DNA of 64,000 nt from a virus: positions 1 to 64,000 of the IMG/VR virus record IMGVR_UViG_3300017706_001340; one strand, 5' to 3'. Every line of letters starts with the position of its first letter. The first letter of the stretch is position 1. The notes beneath the pieces were generated by a model. That model had not been told where the DNA came from. It saw only the letters and a list, made by a program, of their open reading frames with translations, and did no database searches. Shown in pieces: positions 24,047 through 32,622 of this stretch. The translations under genes were made by a program, and so were the position numbers.

Positions 24047-25371
24047 CGACTAAACTTCAGACTTCCTAGTATTTGATTCACTGGTGCAAATATCCCGGTG
24101 AACTTATAGATCTTAGGTTTAGATTCACCGTCAGGTGTGTATGTAAACGTCAAACCTTCACTTGGAACGATAGTGTCTAAACCACCTAACTTATTTATCA
24201 TCTTCAATTCATGTTGTAGTTTGTTCATCAACGTTAAATCACCAGTGGCTTCAATCTCTCTTGTGACTTCTTCAATGCCTTGTCTTATCTCTTGTACAGC
24301 CTGTGAGGGATTCAATGTGAGAAGATTTGATATGTTGTTGTTCAACTCAACACCAAGCTTGAGAAACAACGCTTTGAGCGGTTCGATCATGTTATTGTAG
24401 TGTGTTTTGAGTTCCCCACTACGTTCTGTTGCACTTATCCATTGTAAAAATTCTTTGTTATCAACAATGCCTTTAAGTTCCGGCAACCGGCTAAGTGCTA
24501 CGGAATTGTAATCGCTAGGCCTTTTACCGGGTGTCAACATCTTGAATGCCCACCTATATGCGATACGTCTCAACGTGTCTTGTTGAACATTGTAACCAAA
24601 TTCACGCGCTCCATTCTGTATAACATTACTCATGTAACTAATCCAGTAGTCTCCTACGTTGTTGCTAGGATTTAGTTTATGCTCACCCATCAAACCACTC
24701 AGTATACCCATATACTCACCTATAGTTGTCTCAAAATTCTTAACTTCCGGTAACTTCATCAGCGGCATGCTCGTGATTGTGAACTTATCTTGTACGTGTT
24801 GGTTGATTTGCTCGATCATACCCGCCATCATGCGACCATATTCATTGAAATCACCATCTAAAGTGTTGCCATCCTCGTCATATTCTCGGAAGTTGTGTAA
24901 AACGATCAATTCATGGTTATAAGGTATGACATTCACTGTGGCTGGCCAGATTATCTCAATGTTGATCCACCTCTTACCGTCCGCGAACAACAATTGCTTC
25001 TGTCGGTCGCTCAAAGCCATGATAGCCTTCTCTAGATCCTTGGCTGCAAACGTGAACGCTTCTTTCACGTTGTCATTTGGATGTTCTCTGAAGAATTCTG
25101 CAATACCTTTGGCTCCTTTTATAGCATTCTTACCAAAACCACGATAATGTCCTTTGTTACGAGCGAATATCACGCGATTGGCACGATGACTCACTGCTAA
25201 TGCTTGTCCATCGGTCTTTTCTTTGATCTCTCCTTTGATTCCACCGGTCAACGCTTGTTTGATGATGCGTTGCAGGTCTTCGAACTGTAAAGTGTAGTCT
25301 TCATGCACGTTCATCATATGGCCATATGCTCCACCTTCTTCTATCACTCTGTTGTATGTTTTAAAGTTCAT
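24043..25371 (-). CDS. Nucleotidyltransferase/RNA-ligase-like protein with capsid-targeting-like leader
   Basis: 442 aa. It begins MNFKTYNRVIEEGGAYGHMM. K52-T-D-G55 in EIKEKTDGQALAV matches motif I (KxDG) of covalent nucleotidyltransferases (DNA/RNA ligases, capping enzymes), followed by RVIFARNKGHYRGFG (motif Ia-like) and WINIEIIWPATVNVI (motif IIIa-like E). Related proteins with MNxKxFxEEGGxYGH and KxDGxxL occur in marine T4-like phages. The leader ends in VIE|E, like T4 head-protein leaders. It could be a virion-carried ligase or an inactive derivative; a clear motif V (KxK) was not identified. Confidence 0.6.
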   Translation of the reverse strand: MNFKTYNRVIEEGGAYGHMMNVHEDYTLQFEDLQRIIKQALTGGIKGEIKEKTDGQALAVSHRANRVIFARNKGHYRGFGKNAIKGAKGIAEFFREHPNDNVKEAFTFAAKDLEKAIMALSDRQKQLLFADGKRWINIEIIWPATVNVIPYNHELIVLHNFREYDEDGNTLDGDFNEYGRMMAGMIEQINQHVQDKFTITSMPLMKLPEVKNFETTIGEYMGILSGLMGEHKLNPSNNVGDYWISYMSNVIQNGAREFGYNVQQDTLRRIAYRWAFKMLTPGKRPSDYNSVALSRLPELKGIVDNKEFLQWISATERSGELKTHYNNMIEPLKALFLKLGVELNNNISNLLTLNPSQAVQEIRQGIEEVTREIEATGDLTLMNKLQHELKMINKLGGLDTIVPSEGLTFTYTPDGESKPKIYKFTGIFAPVNQILGSLKFSR

Positions 25372-25372
25372 A

Positions 25373-26896
25373 TTAATTGTTCAATTTAATTGTAAATCCA
25401 CCGCGACCAGGCTCTCCTGCTTTTGCACCAGTGCTAGCACCAATACTGGCATTAGACATCATGAGAACATTAAACGATTTGATTATATTATCACCATATT
25501 CACCGGTCATCATTATTGGATATGTATTAGTATAATTCTCACCGGGTACCTCACACATAGCCGCATAATACGCAAAACCCTCCCCGACAGCATAATCAGT
25601 GATCTGTATCGCACTTAATATACGTAGACCTATCTCTGTGATATGTGTTTGTTGTAATAAGTTATCATGAATAGCTGAACTCAGTATCTTCGATATTGCA
25701 CCCTTCGCGTGTTTTGGTTTACTTGCCATCTTAGAGAGATCAGTAGCGAACGCATCTTGCATCTTTATATCTGTTTTAAATTTTCCGAACCCATATTTTG
25801 ATAGATATGATGAGACGAAGCCAGCACCACCGGTCGGCTTTGATGTACGTGCTCTTAGTGTCTGTTTTATATGATTAAATTTTGTTATGATATCTTCTAG
25901 ATAACCAGCTTTATTATCTACTGTTATTGCATCTATAATCTTCTTGTTATACACTGCCTTGCCACTCAGTTGTTTAGTTATTTTGTTAGCCATCTCTAGA
26001 ATCTCATTATAGTCACAGCAATCAGATCGCTGTAATCGTTGATATATATCCTTCAGTGCTTTATGTACATCCGGTCTGCTTATATAATATGGGTATATGA
26101 CTGAAATATCTCGCATCACCGGTTCTTTTATCTCAAATATCTCATTCTGTCTTCTATTTTCATCAAAATCATCAAAGCGCTTCATGGCGTATTGTTCGAA
26201 CTTACTTGCTCTACCAACCACATCTCCCTTCCCGGGTCTGCCGGCAGCTCCCTTAAGCTCGATCTCTTCACCAGAAGGTAACATCAAGTCACCCTTCTTC
26301 GGGTTAACAGCTTCAGTAAATAAAGTTATTAACACTTCTCCATTACCTACACCGACATTACCTTCAGTGAAATCACTCAACGTGACTAGTGATTTTATAA
26401 ACTCTGCATTACCAATCATCGGCATTGTACTTCCAAACTGATTTACAAATTCATTTATAATATTGAATCTATCTCTCTTCACAAGTGATGTTAAAACCCT
26501 GAGATTCTTGCTCTCTTTTAACTCAATAAGCTCATTAACCTCACTGGTTATTCTATCCACGATACTTATATCGTTGAGATCATACATCGTATCTAACCTC
26601 TCAACTATTCCTGTAGGTATAGCCTTCCTTGCAGTAGCACTATCCCATCCACCAGACGCACACCACCTACCAAACAACTCCGGTAATCTCAACTTAGCTT
26701 CATGCGCACCTAATGATAATGCTAAGTCATCTGACATTTTAAATTTTTGATCTTTTAATTTAGAATCATCAAACTTTATTCCAATTGTAGCCTCGTTTAT
26801 CACCTTATTATATAGGTCCTGTTCACGCTCTGGGTGAGTGTAATGATCTCCTCTTCTAATACCTTTGTAGATATCACCTATCTCCCTGTTACTCAT
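25373..26896 (-). CDS. Large conserved head-associated protein, possible PD-(D/E)XK motif
   Basis: 507 aa with an ATG start in TAATG overlap with the upstream gene. The first 34 residues end LYNKVINE|ATIG, matching an (I/L)-x-E cleavage site, although this leader is longer than in T4. Around residues 195-220 the segment KKGDLMLPSGEEIELKGAAG has the D-x(n)-E-x-K spacing of PD-(D/E)XK nucleases. The rest is helical. Expressed with the 115-aa protein and the KTDG protein from the late box at 27249. Nuclease activity is only a hypothesis. Confidence 0.5.
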   Translation of the reverse strand: MSNREIGDIYKGIRRGDHYTHPEREQDLYNKVINEATIGIKFDDSKLKDQKFKMSDDLALSLGAHEAKLRLPELFGRWCASGGWDSATARKAIPTGIVERLDTMYDLNDISIVDRITSEVNELIELKESKNLRVLTSLVKRDRFNIINEFVNQFGSTMPMIGNAEFIKSLVTLSDFTEGNVGVGNGEVLITLFTEAVNPKKGDLMLPSGEEIELKGAAGRPGKGDVVGRASKFEQYAMKRFDDFDENRRQNEIFEIKEPVMRDISVIYPYYISRPDVHKALKDIYQRLQRSDCCDYNEILEMANKITKQLSGKAVYNKKIIDAITVDNKAGYLEDIITKFNHIKQTLRARTSKPTGGAGFVSSYLSKYGFGKFKTDIKMQDAFATDLSKMASKPKHAKGAISKILSSAIHDNLLQQTHITEIGLRILSAIQITDYAVGEGFAYYAAMCEVPGENYTNTYPIMMTGEYGDNIIKSFNVLMMSNASIGASTGAKAGEPGRGGFTIKLNN

Positions 26897-27243
26897 TACA
26901 AATCAGTATGTGGGTAGTTGTTGCGCACGATGCGACTCACAAGTTCTTGCATCTCTTCTAAATTTTCTGTATCAACTAACTTGGTCAATCTAGCATAGTC
27001 AACATCATCGATGTGTTTGGGAGCCATGATCAAAGCTTTTCTGATCATCTCCACATAATCCACCTTGAGTTTAGCTGTATCATCATCACCAGTATCGTCA
27101 CTCGGTATGGCACTCTCTGGTGTCTCAGTATCTGGTGGTGGAGCAATTCCTTCCGCATCCGGTTCTGCAGGAGGTGGTGGTACTGCTTCTTCTTCGCTCA
27201 GTACACTCAATTTTTCTTCGATCATTGATAAAAATTTGTCCAT
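26896..27243 (-). CDS. Small head-associated protein, Pro/Glu-rich
   Basis: 115 aa, starting MDKFLSMIEEKLSVLSEEEA, a capsid-targeting-like leader with IEE and LSE sites. It is followed by a Pro/Glu/Asp linker (VPPPPAEPDAEGIAPPPD) and a C-terminal helical domain (MIRKALIMAPKHIDDVDYAR). Late box 5 nt upstream. First gene of a three-gene late unit. Confidence 0.6.
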   Translation of the reverse strand: MDKFLSMIEEKLSVLSEEEAVPPPPAEPDAEGIAPPPDTETPESAIPSDDTGDDDTAKLKVDYVEMIRKALIMAPKHIDDVDYARLTKLVDTENLEEMQELVSRIVRNNYPHTDL

Positions 27244-27248
27244 AATAG

Positions 27249-27256
27249 TATTTATT
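27249..27256 (-). promoter_or_regulatory. Late promoter AATAAATA, 5 nt before ATG at 27243
   Basis: Minus strand AATAAATA then CTATT and ATG. Confidence 0.7.
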
Positions 27257-27884
27257 GTGTGTTGTGTCTTTTAGCCCGAGACTTTTCTATGTCACCATAT
27301 TTATTCATGTCATTACCATACAATTGCTTGTCTGTATCATCCATTCGACTCCATTGTGAAGCCACCCATTGATCCCACTTGGCTTGATCACCAGTACCAG
27401 GTCTTCCTTGTTGTTGATTGACTGTCGTTTGTATTCCCATCTGACCTTTCTGGAAGCCTGGTTTGCTAGCTATCTGTTGTTCAGCGTGGTATCGTTGATA
27501 ACCTTTGAGACCTTTCCAGTGTCTATATTTTGGGTCACTGTTTGCTTGTTGTTCCAACTCTTGATTCACATCTGACCACTGTGCTTGTTGAGCTGATGTC
27601 ATCCGTTCCCATGAGCTCTTGATTCTCTTCTCAAGATCAATATCACCCTGATTTTTACCAACATCACCTAGATCTTGAACAACACCACCCACAGCACCAA
27701 TCATGTCTCCACTCTTGGCTTTGTCCTTAAACGCCTTGCCAGCAGCAGCGAATTGATTCATACCACGCCCGATATTACCCATTATACCCTCTAGTATTTG
27801 ATTGGTAGTGACTCGAGGAGCAGTTTCTTCTGGGAAATATTTTCCTTTCATCTCATGTAGTTTATTGATGAACTTGTCAGTCAT
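27252..27884 (-). CDS. Hypothetical late protein, Gln-rich
   Basis: 210 aa. It begins MTDKFINKLHEMKGKYFPEE with an LHE site, then a small Gly/Ala region (GNIGRGMNQFAAAGKAFKDK) and a long Gln/Trp-rich part with repeated WSDVNQELEQ, WDQWVASQWSRMDD motifs. The two W-x-x-M-(T/D) segments (SSWERMTSAQQAQW and SQWSRMDDTDKQLY) look like related internal repeats. Late box 5 nt upstream. Probably a structural or packaged protein; no family known. Confidence 0.55.
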   Translation of the reverse strand: MTDKFINKLHEMKGKYFPEETAPRVTTNQILEGIMGNIGRGMNQFAAAGKAFKDKAKSGDMIGAVGGVVQDLGDVGKNQGDIDLEKRIKSSWERMTSAQQAQWSDVNQELEQQANSDPKYRHWKGLKGYQRYHAEQQIASKPGFQKGQMGIQTTVNQQQGRPGTGDQAKWDQWVASQWSRMDDTDKQLYGNDMNKYGDIEKSRAKRHNTQ

Positions 27885-27888
27885 ACTG

Positions 27889-28476
27889 TTATTTATATAC
27901 CATACCCTTAATCTTCACACTATTAGTATAATGTTGATCAAGATATTTTAGTTTGTATTTTGACGTGAATTTTTTAAATTTCTCCATGTTACATGGATGT
28001 ATTCTTGTTTGTTTGATATCACATATCATCTCCGTATACTTGCCCTTGTTGTTATTATAATATTGTATGAATGTGTTGAATTTGACCGGAGCTACGAAAA
28101 CACGTAGAGGTAGTATATTTTTTATTTGCTTCAGATAACGACTCATGAATTGTATGAACTCTGGTCTTGTGTCTCTCGTGGTACCCTTCCTTGTGCGTTG
28201 ATTCTCACACTTCTTGAAGTCACACTTGATGTCCTTGTCGCTAAAATATGTCACAATCCTGTTGTCTGTGTTGATGGTAGACACTGTATCACATAATGTT
28301 TTAGTGATGTGATAGTAATATATCACCTTTGTGTCTTGAGACCTTATATTATAATCATTAAACTTGTCATATGTATACAAATCTTGTACGATTTGCTTGT
28401 ATGCATCATGAAACACATACTCAAAGTTTAGTAGATATAAATTATGATTGTTGAGCTCAACATGCCTTAGTTGCAT
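27889..28476 (-). CDS. Hypothetical protein
   Basis: 195 aa with an ATG start; rich in Tyr, Lys and Asn, with several Cys (DFKKCENQRTR, CDIKQTRIHPCNMEKFKKF). No recognised motif. It lies 16 nt downstream of the resolvase-like gene and may share its transcript. No Shine-Dalgarno is clear. Role unknown. Confidence 0.5.
   Translation of the reverse strand: MQLRHVELNNHNLYLLNFEYVFHDAYKQIVQDLYTYDKFNDYNIRSQDTKVIYYYHITKTLCDTVSTINTDNRIVTYFSDKDIKCDFKKCENQRTRKGTTRDTRPEFIQFMSRYLKQIKNILPLRVFVAPVKFNTFIQYYNNNKGKYTEMICDIKQTRIHPCNMEKFKKFTSKYKLKYLDQHYTNSVKIKGMVYK
27890..27897 (-). promoter_or_regulatory. Late promoter TATAAATA, 5 nt before ATG at 27884
   Basis: Exact consensus on the minus strand then ACAGT and ATG; overlaps the 3' end of the upstream gene. 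Confidence 0.7.
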
Positions 28477-28492
28477 GACTAATTATCAACAA

Positions 28493-28990
28493 TTAACTAC
28501 AAATGCGCAACAATACATCCTTATACTTCTCAAAGAACCCATCAAGTGATGTGATGACATTTATCTCCTTGTACACAAGGTAGTTAGCTCCATCCAATCT
28601 ATTACAACTCTCAAACACACTTGTATTGAACGCCACGAATTTACCCTGGTTGTTGATTTTAAATATTAAAAACCAGACTTTTTCATCAGAGTAGGATTGC
28701 TCCAACCAACTGTCGAGCATCTTATTCTCAGTATAAAATTTACTGAAAGATATATCTTTATGTGCCTTGCATTCAATCTTCATCTCGTGCATCTCATCCG
28801 GTGGAATCAAGTCCCCTTCTAATAATAGTTTTTGTGAGTTTGACAACCGCGCTAACACATCAGCATTCATCCCACCGGTCATAGCACCACTGGTTGGCAC
28901 GCGAGTAAAATTTAATCCGAACACATCTGATAAGTGCTTTGCGGTGTCTCTTTCAAATGCATTTCCTTTGGCTTTTTGAGGTGATGGCAT
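28493..28990 (-). CDS. Putative Holliday-junction-resolvase-like endonuclease (PD-(D/E)XK)
   Basis: 165 aa. KGNAFERDTAKHLSDVFG at residues 8-25 gives the conserved Glu helix, then PTSGAMTGGMNADVLA and LLEGDLIPP with an Asp, and MKIECKAHKDISF with the E-x-K pair around residue 71-73. This is the order of Hjc-like PD-(D/E)XK resolvases. T4 uses endonuclease VII (gp49), an unrelated fold, so this could be its functional substitute in resolving branched DNA before packaging. Box TGTAAATA 4 nt before the ATG. Confidence 0.65.
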   Translation of the reverse strand: MPSPQKAKGNAFERDTAKHLSDVFGLNFTRVPTSGAMTGGMNADVLARLSNSQKLLLEGDLIPPDEMHEMKIECKAHKDISFSKFYTENKMLDSWLEQSYSDEKVWFLIFKINNQGKFVAFNTSVFESCNRLDGANYLVYKEINVITSLDGFFEKYKDVLLRICS

Positions 28991-28994
28991 ACTG

Positions 28995-29002
28995 TATTTA
29001 CA
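28995..29002 (-). promoter_or_regulatory. Late-type box TGTAAATA, 4 nt before ATG at 28990
   Basis: Minus strand TGTAAATA then CAGT and ATG; overlaps the stop of the upstream 90-aa gene. Confidence 0.5.
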
Positions 29003-29270
29003 TACTTGTATCGAAAGGTCTACGTTGTGTTGGTATCAAAACATCTAAACTACCATCCTTTTTCTTGGTTTTTTTAGATTTACGCTTGTCTTTCTTACCA
29101 CCTGTAGGTGTTCTCATGTCTCCAGGTGCATAAAAATCTGTGACTGGTGTGACAGCACCTCCATTACCCATGCTCCCTGCATCACCAAACACACCACCAG
29201 CACCTGCTGAATTGTCTTCTGATATATGCTTCATGAAGCATGTTTTATAATAATTTGTTTGCTTTTCCAT
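28998..29270 (-). CDS. Small head-type protein with ISE leader and Gly-rich segment
   Basis: 90 aa from the ATG at 29270. It begins MEKQTNYYKTCFMKHISEDN and continues SAGAGGVFGDAGSMGNGG, then a basic KKDKRKSKKTKKKDG tail segment. The ISE|D site and the following SAGAGG fit a processed internal head protein, and similar leader-plus-SAGAGGVFG proteins are known to me from marine T4-like phages. ATAAATA lies 14 nt upstream. Role unknown; the basic tail could bind DNA. Confidence 0.6.
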   Translation of the reverse strand: MEKQTNYYKTCFMKHISEDNSAGAGGVFGDAGSMGNGGAVTPVTDFYAPGDMRTPTGGKKDKRKSKKTKKKDGSLDVLIPTQRRPFDTSM

Positions 29271-29282
29271 TGAATGTATACT
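29255..29282 (+). promoter_or_regulatory. Sigma-70-like promoter for uvsY operon
   Basis: TTGTTT (29255-29260), 16-bp spacer, TATACT (29277-29282). It is followed by a GGAG Shine-Dalgarno at 29292-29295, 8 nt before the ATG at 29304. Unlike most promoters here, it leaves a normal leader. Confidence 0.5.
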
Positions 29283-29303
29283 ATTATTTATGGAGTCACT
29301 TGC

Positions 29304-29699
29304 ATGAAACAATTAGAAGAATATATTAAAGAGATGGGTAAAGATGTCGATCTCGATGAATTCAATTTAAAAGAGTCACAACTGAAGCTACCTGCTATCA
29401 AGCATAAATGGGTTGGTAGGTTGATCAGGCATAAGAACGAATTGGAGAGATACAATACAAATAGAGATAACATGATCAAACAGATCGCTCAAGAAGTGAT
29501 CGATCAAGCAACATATCAAGTAACACTATTAACTGCTCAGAAGGCGGCTGAAAAACACCCAAGTATCAAGCAAATAAACGACTCAATACGTGAGCAAAAA
29601 TTGATAATAGAGTTCTTGGAGAAAGGTGAGAGAATTTTTGGTGGAATGGGATTCGATATTAAGAATATTATAGAAATAATGAAGCTCGAGACACTATGA
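29304..29699 (+). CDS. uvsY: UvsY-like recombination mediator
   Basis: 131 aa from the ATG at 29304 with GGAG at 8 nt; T4 UvsY is 137 aa. It has the pattern of UvsY: N-terminal helix with LEEYIKEMGKDVDLDEFNL, HKWVGRLIRHKNELERY equivalent to the WLNKH segment, and a C-terminal EFLEKGERIFGGMGFDIKNI equivalent to the SRGFAIKHI end. UvsY helps load UvsX on gp32-covered ssDNA. Overlaps uvsW by 4 nt (ATGA), and gp55, gp47 and gp46 follow. Confidence 0.75.
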   Translation: MKQLEEYIKEMGKDVDLDEFNLKESQLKLPAIKHKWVGRLIRHKNELERYNTNRDNMIKQIAQEVIDQATYQVTLLTAQKAAEKHPSIKQINDSIREQKLIIEFLEKGERIFGGMGFDIKNIIEIMKLETL

Positions 29700-31153
29700 C
29701 GAAATCTACAGTAACATTTGATTATGATGCGAGAAAAAGATTGGCTCTCATGTCGGGAGATCACTTCGAGGAGATACGAGAACACTTTTCAGTTCATAAT
29801 GATGCTGCAAAGTTTGCTAGATACAAGAACAGGTTCATACCAAGCAGACGTTATGTTATAACACCTCAAGGTCGGTTCGAACCCGGACTCTATCACACCA
29901 TCAAGCAGTATATCCGGGACAACACCGAAGGGTGTAAGATACATATCACTGATAGCTTACGTGAGATAGTCAACCCGGGATATGACAGAGTGTATCATGA
30001 ATCCCGTGCCAAGCTGAGCCTGGACTTACGAGACTATCAACAGAGCATTGTGAGTGCTTGTTTGAAATATGGTCGTGGTGTGACTATACTGGCAACCGCT
30101 GGAGGAAAAACGCTAACAATTGCTAGCTTAATACAGAGTGTTTATCAGAGCTGCAAGCAATTGAAGTGTTTAATTTTGGTCCCGGATCTCGGTCTTGTGA
30201 ACCAAACTAGTAGTGACTTTCATGAGTATAGTACAACATTCCTTCACAGTAAGTGGACCGGTAGTGATAAATTAAACCTGGGTAGCAACGTAATAATTGC
30301 CAACATGGGAATTTTACAGAGTAGTAAATCTGAGACAGATTGGATCAAGGACATAGACATGCTGATAATTGACGAAGTGCACAAATTACGTAAAGATAAC
30401 AAGATAAACAAATTGATCAAGACTATTCGAACACCACATAAGTTTGGGTTTACTGGGACCATGCCTGAACAGCAGCTCGATCAATGGAATATAATAGGTA
30501 AGATAGGCAAAATACTATATGAACGTAACAGTTATCAATTACGTGAACAGCAGTATGTAGCGAAGGCACGAGTACAGGTTATAAAAATACTATACAATGA
30601 AAAACCACCGGTGTTCCCTGCTGATAGATTTGACCCTTCCGCACGATTTCGACGAGAGCAACAATTCATCGCGAAAAATACATTCCGGAACAGTGTCATA
30701 TCAAAACTGTCCGGGTCGTTTGATAACAATTGTTTGATAATGATAGATTATATTGAACATGGTGAAGAGTTGTACGGTATATTGCGTTCACAATGTCCTC
30801 AAAAGCAGGTGTTTTTCATCCGAGGTGACGTAGCAGTTGAAGAGCGAGACAAAGTTAAAAAATTAATGGAAAAAACAAGTGATGTGGTGTGTATTGCTAT
30901 ATCAAAAATATTTTCTACAGGAATTAACATCAAAAACCTCCATTATATTGTATTTGCAGGAGGTGGAAAGGCTAAGGTCAAAATAATACAGAGTATTGGT
31001 AGAGGTTTAAGGTTGCATAAGGATAAAAAAGGTGTTATAATTATAGACATAGCAGATATGTTACATTACGGATCACAACACTATACAAAGAGACTTAGTT
31101 TATATAAAGGAGAGAAAATTGATTATGGTATCAAAAAAATCGAACAAAAGTAA
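29696..31153 (+). CDS. uvsW: UvsW RNA-DNA/DNA-DNA helicase
   Basis: 485 aa. SF2 motifs: Q-like DYQQSIVSACL, Walker A ILATAGGKTLTIASL near residue 132, DEVH (LIIDEVHKL) near 225, GFTGTMP (motif III-like SAT equivalent), and IQSIGRGLRLHKDKKG (motif VI). T4 UvsW unwinds R-loops and branched DNA and ends origin-dependent replication. Start coupled to uvsY. Confidence 0.9.
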   Translation: MTKSTVTFDYDARKRLALMSGDHFEEIREHFSVHNDAAKFARYKNRFIPSRRYVITPQGRFEPGLYHTIKQYIRDNTEGCKIHITDSLREIVNPGYDRVYHESRAKLSLDLRDYQQSIVSACLKYGRGVTILATAGGKTLTIASLIQSVYQSCKQLKCLILVPDLGLVNQTSSDFHEYSTTFLHSKWTGSDKLNLGSNVIIANMGILQSSKSETDWIKDIDMLIIDEVHKLRKDNKINKLIKTIRTPHKFGFTGTMPEQQLDQWNIIGKIGKILYERNSYQLREQQYVAKARVQVIKILYNEKPPVFPADRFDPSARFRREQQFIAKNTFRNSVISKLSGSFDNNCLIMIDYIEHGEELYGILRSQCPQKQVFFIRGDVAVEERDKVKKLMEKTSDVVCIAISKIFSTGINIKNLHYIVFAGGGKAKVKIIQSIGRGLRLHKDKKGVIIIDIADMLHYGSQHYTKRLSLYKGEKIDYGIKKIEQK

Positions 31154-31577
31154 AAAACCGAAAAAGCCGCATTACGTCAACTCGAAAGAGTTCACTGAAG
31201 ATATAAAAGAGTACTACGGTAGTGGTGATGATGATATTGGTGAGAAACTTGGAGAAAGTATTTTTAAAATAGCAAAGGGTTTGAGTTATGCACCTAATTT
31301 CATCAACTATTCATACAAAGATGATATGGTTGGAGATGCAATTGTTAAGATGTTCTCAGCTCTACAGAGTAAGAAGTTCAATCTCGAGACCGGTAACAAT
31401 CCATTCTCTTACTTCACAACAATTGCTTTTCATGCTTTTATCAACAGAATCAAAAAAGAAAAGAAACAGAGACAGGTTGTGAGTGATTATCAAGAGATGG
31501 TATATGAGGAGCTTGCCAGTGAGTATCAAATAGGCAATCAGACTCAATCTAGTGATAGTATAGAGAATGGTTCTTAA
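31125..31577 (+). CDS. 55: Late sigma factor gp55
   Basis: 150 aa from the ATG at 31125, with AAAGGAG upstream; an earlier TTG at 31119 is possible. IAKGLSYAPNFINYSYKDDM and VGDAIVKMFSALQS, then PFSYFTTIAFHAFINRIKKE match gp55 (T4: YTDEWKDDMI...NPFAYVTQICYHAFLQRIKKE), a minimal sigma-region-2 protein. It directs host RNA polymerase to TATAAATA late boxes with gp33 and gp45. Many such boxes exist in this window. A gp33 gene was not recognised. Overlaps uvsW by 29 nt and gp47 by 11 nt. Confidence 0.9.
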   Translation: MVSKKSNKSKKPKKPHYVNSKEFTEDIKEYYGSGDDDIGEKLGESIFKIAKGLSYAPNFINYSYKDDMVGDAIVKMFSALQSKKFNLETGNNPFSYFTTIAFHAFINRIKKEKKQRQVVSDYQEMVYEELASEYQIGNQTQSSDSIENGS

Positions 31578-32622
31578 TTTAAGGAACCGTAAGGTTTGTT
31601 GCGTTTCTGATATACATGTTGGTGTACATCAAAATTCAGCAATGTGGCATGATATCTCTATAGAATGGGCTCGGTGGTTACGGGATGAGCTGAAGGAAAA
31701 GGGTGTACAGGATATCATCATACCAGGAGATTTGTTTCATTACAGAGATGAGATAGCGGTTAACACAATCCATGTTGTCACGGAAATATTGAGAATATGG
31801 AAGCAGTTTAATATAGTGTTACTTGTAGGAAATCATGATGCATTTTACAAAGACAAATCAGATATAAACTCTCTAAGTATACTGAGTGGATGGGATAATA
31901 TAACAGTTGTTGAAACGCCAACATTATACGAGTATAAAACACGAAAGATAATGATTTGTCCATGGGGTACGACAGTCAAACAAATAGATCCATGTGACAT
32001 CATATTCGGTCATTTTGAGATACAATCATTCAAATTCAATCAACACAAGGTGTGTGAGGAAGGAATAAAAAGTGATACACTTTTAAAGCGCGCTCCATTA
32101 GTGATAACAGGGCATTTTCACTTGAGAGAAGAGCGTAAGTATAAGAATGGAACTATATTATATGTCGGTAATCCATACCAGATGGATTTTGGTGATGTGT
32201 ACAGTAGTAAAGGTTATTATATTTTAGATATGATGACTGGAGAGTATGATTTTCATGAGAATAACATATCACCAACACACCAAAAAATAAAACTATCTCA
32301 AATAGTTCAACATGAATCCTTATCATCTGAAGTGATTCAGATTTTCAATAATAATATTGTCAAGTTGATTGTGGATCTCCCGGTGGCTCCAGATGATATG
32401 GATGTACTTCTCAAAAAATTTATACAACTCAACGCGATGAGCATAACCGTCGATTATGATATCAACTTTAATAAATTTGGCCTGGAAGATAGTGATGATC
32501 ACGACTTGTCCGGAGTTGATATACCAATCGCGATTGAGGAATTCGTCAATTTGCTAGAAGATGTGCCTAATAAGCAGCAAATAATTGAATACACAGTGGA
32601 TTTATACAAAAGAAATAGATGA
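31567..32622 (+). CDS. 47: gp47 recombination nuclease (SbcD/Mre11-like)
   Basis: 351 aa. Metallophosphoesterase motifs: VSDIHVGVH (residues 13-21), GDLFHYRDE, VGNHDAFYK, GHFEIQS and GHFHLRE in order. It is the nuclease subunit of the gp46-gp47 complex that resects ends for recombination-dependent replication. 4-nt overlap with gp46. Confidence 0.9.
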   Translation: MVLNLRNRKVCCVSDIHVGVHQNSAMWHDISIEWARWLRDELKEKGVQDIIIPGDLFHYRDEIAVNTIHVVTEILRIWKQFNIVLLVGNHDAFYKDKSDINSLSILSGWDNITVVETPTLYEYKTRKIMICPWGTTVKQIDPCDIIFGHFEIQSFKFNQHKVCEEGIKSDTLLKRAPLVITGHFHLREERKYKNGTILYVGNPYQMDFGDVYSSKGYYILDMMTGEYDFHENNISPTHQKIKLSQIVQHESLSSEVIQIFNNNIVKLIVDLPVAPDDMDVLLKKFIQLNAMSITVDYDINFNKFGLEDSDDHDLSGVDIPIAIEEFVNLLEDVPNKQQIIEYTVDLYKRNR

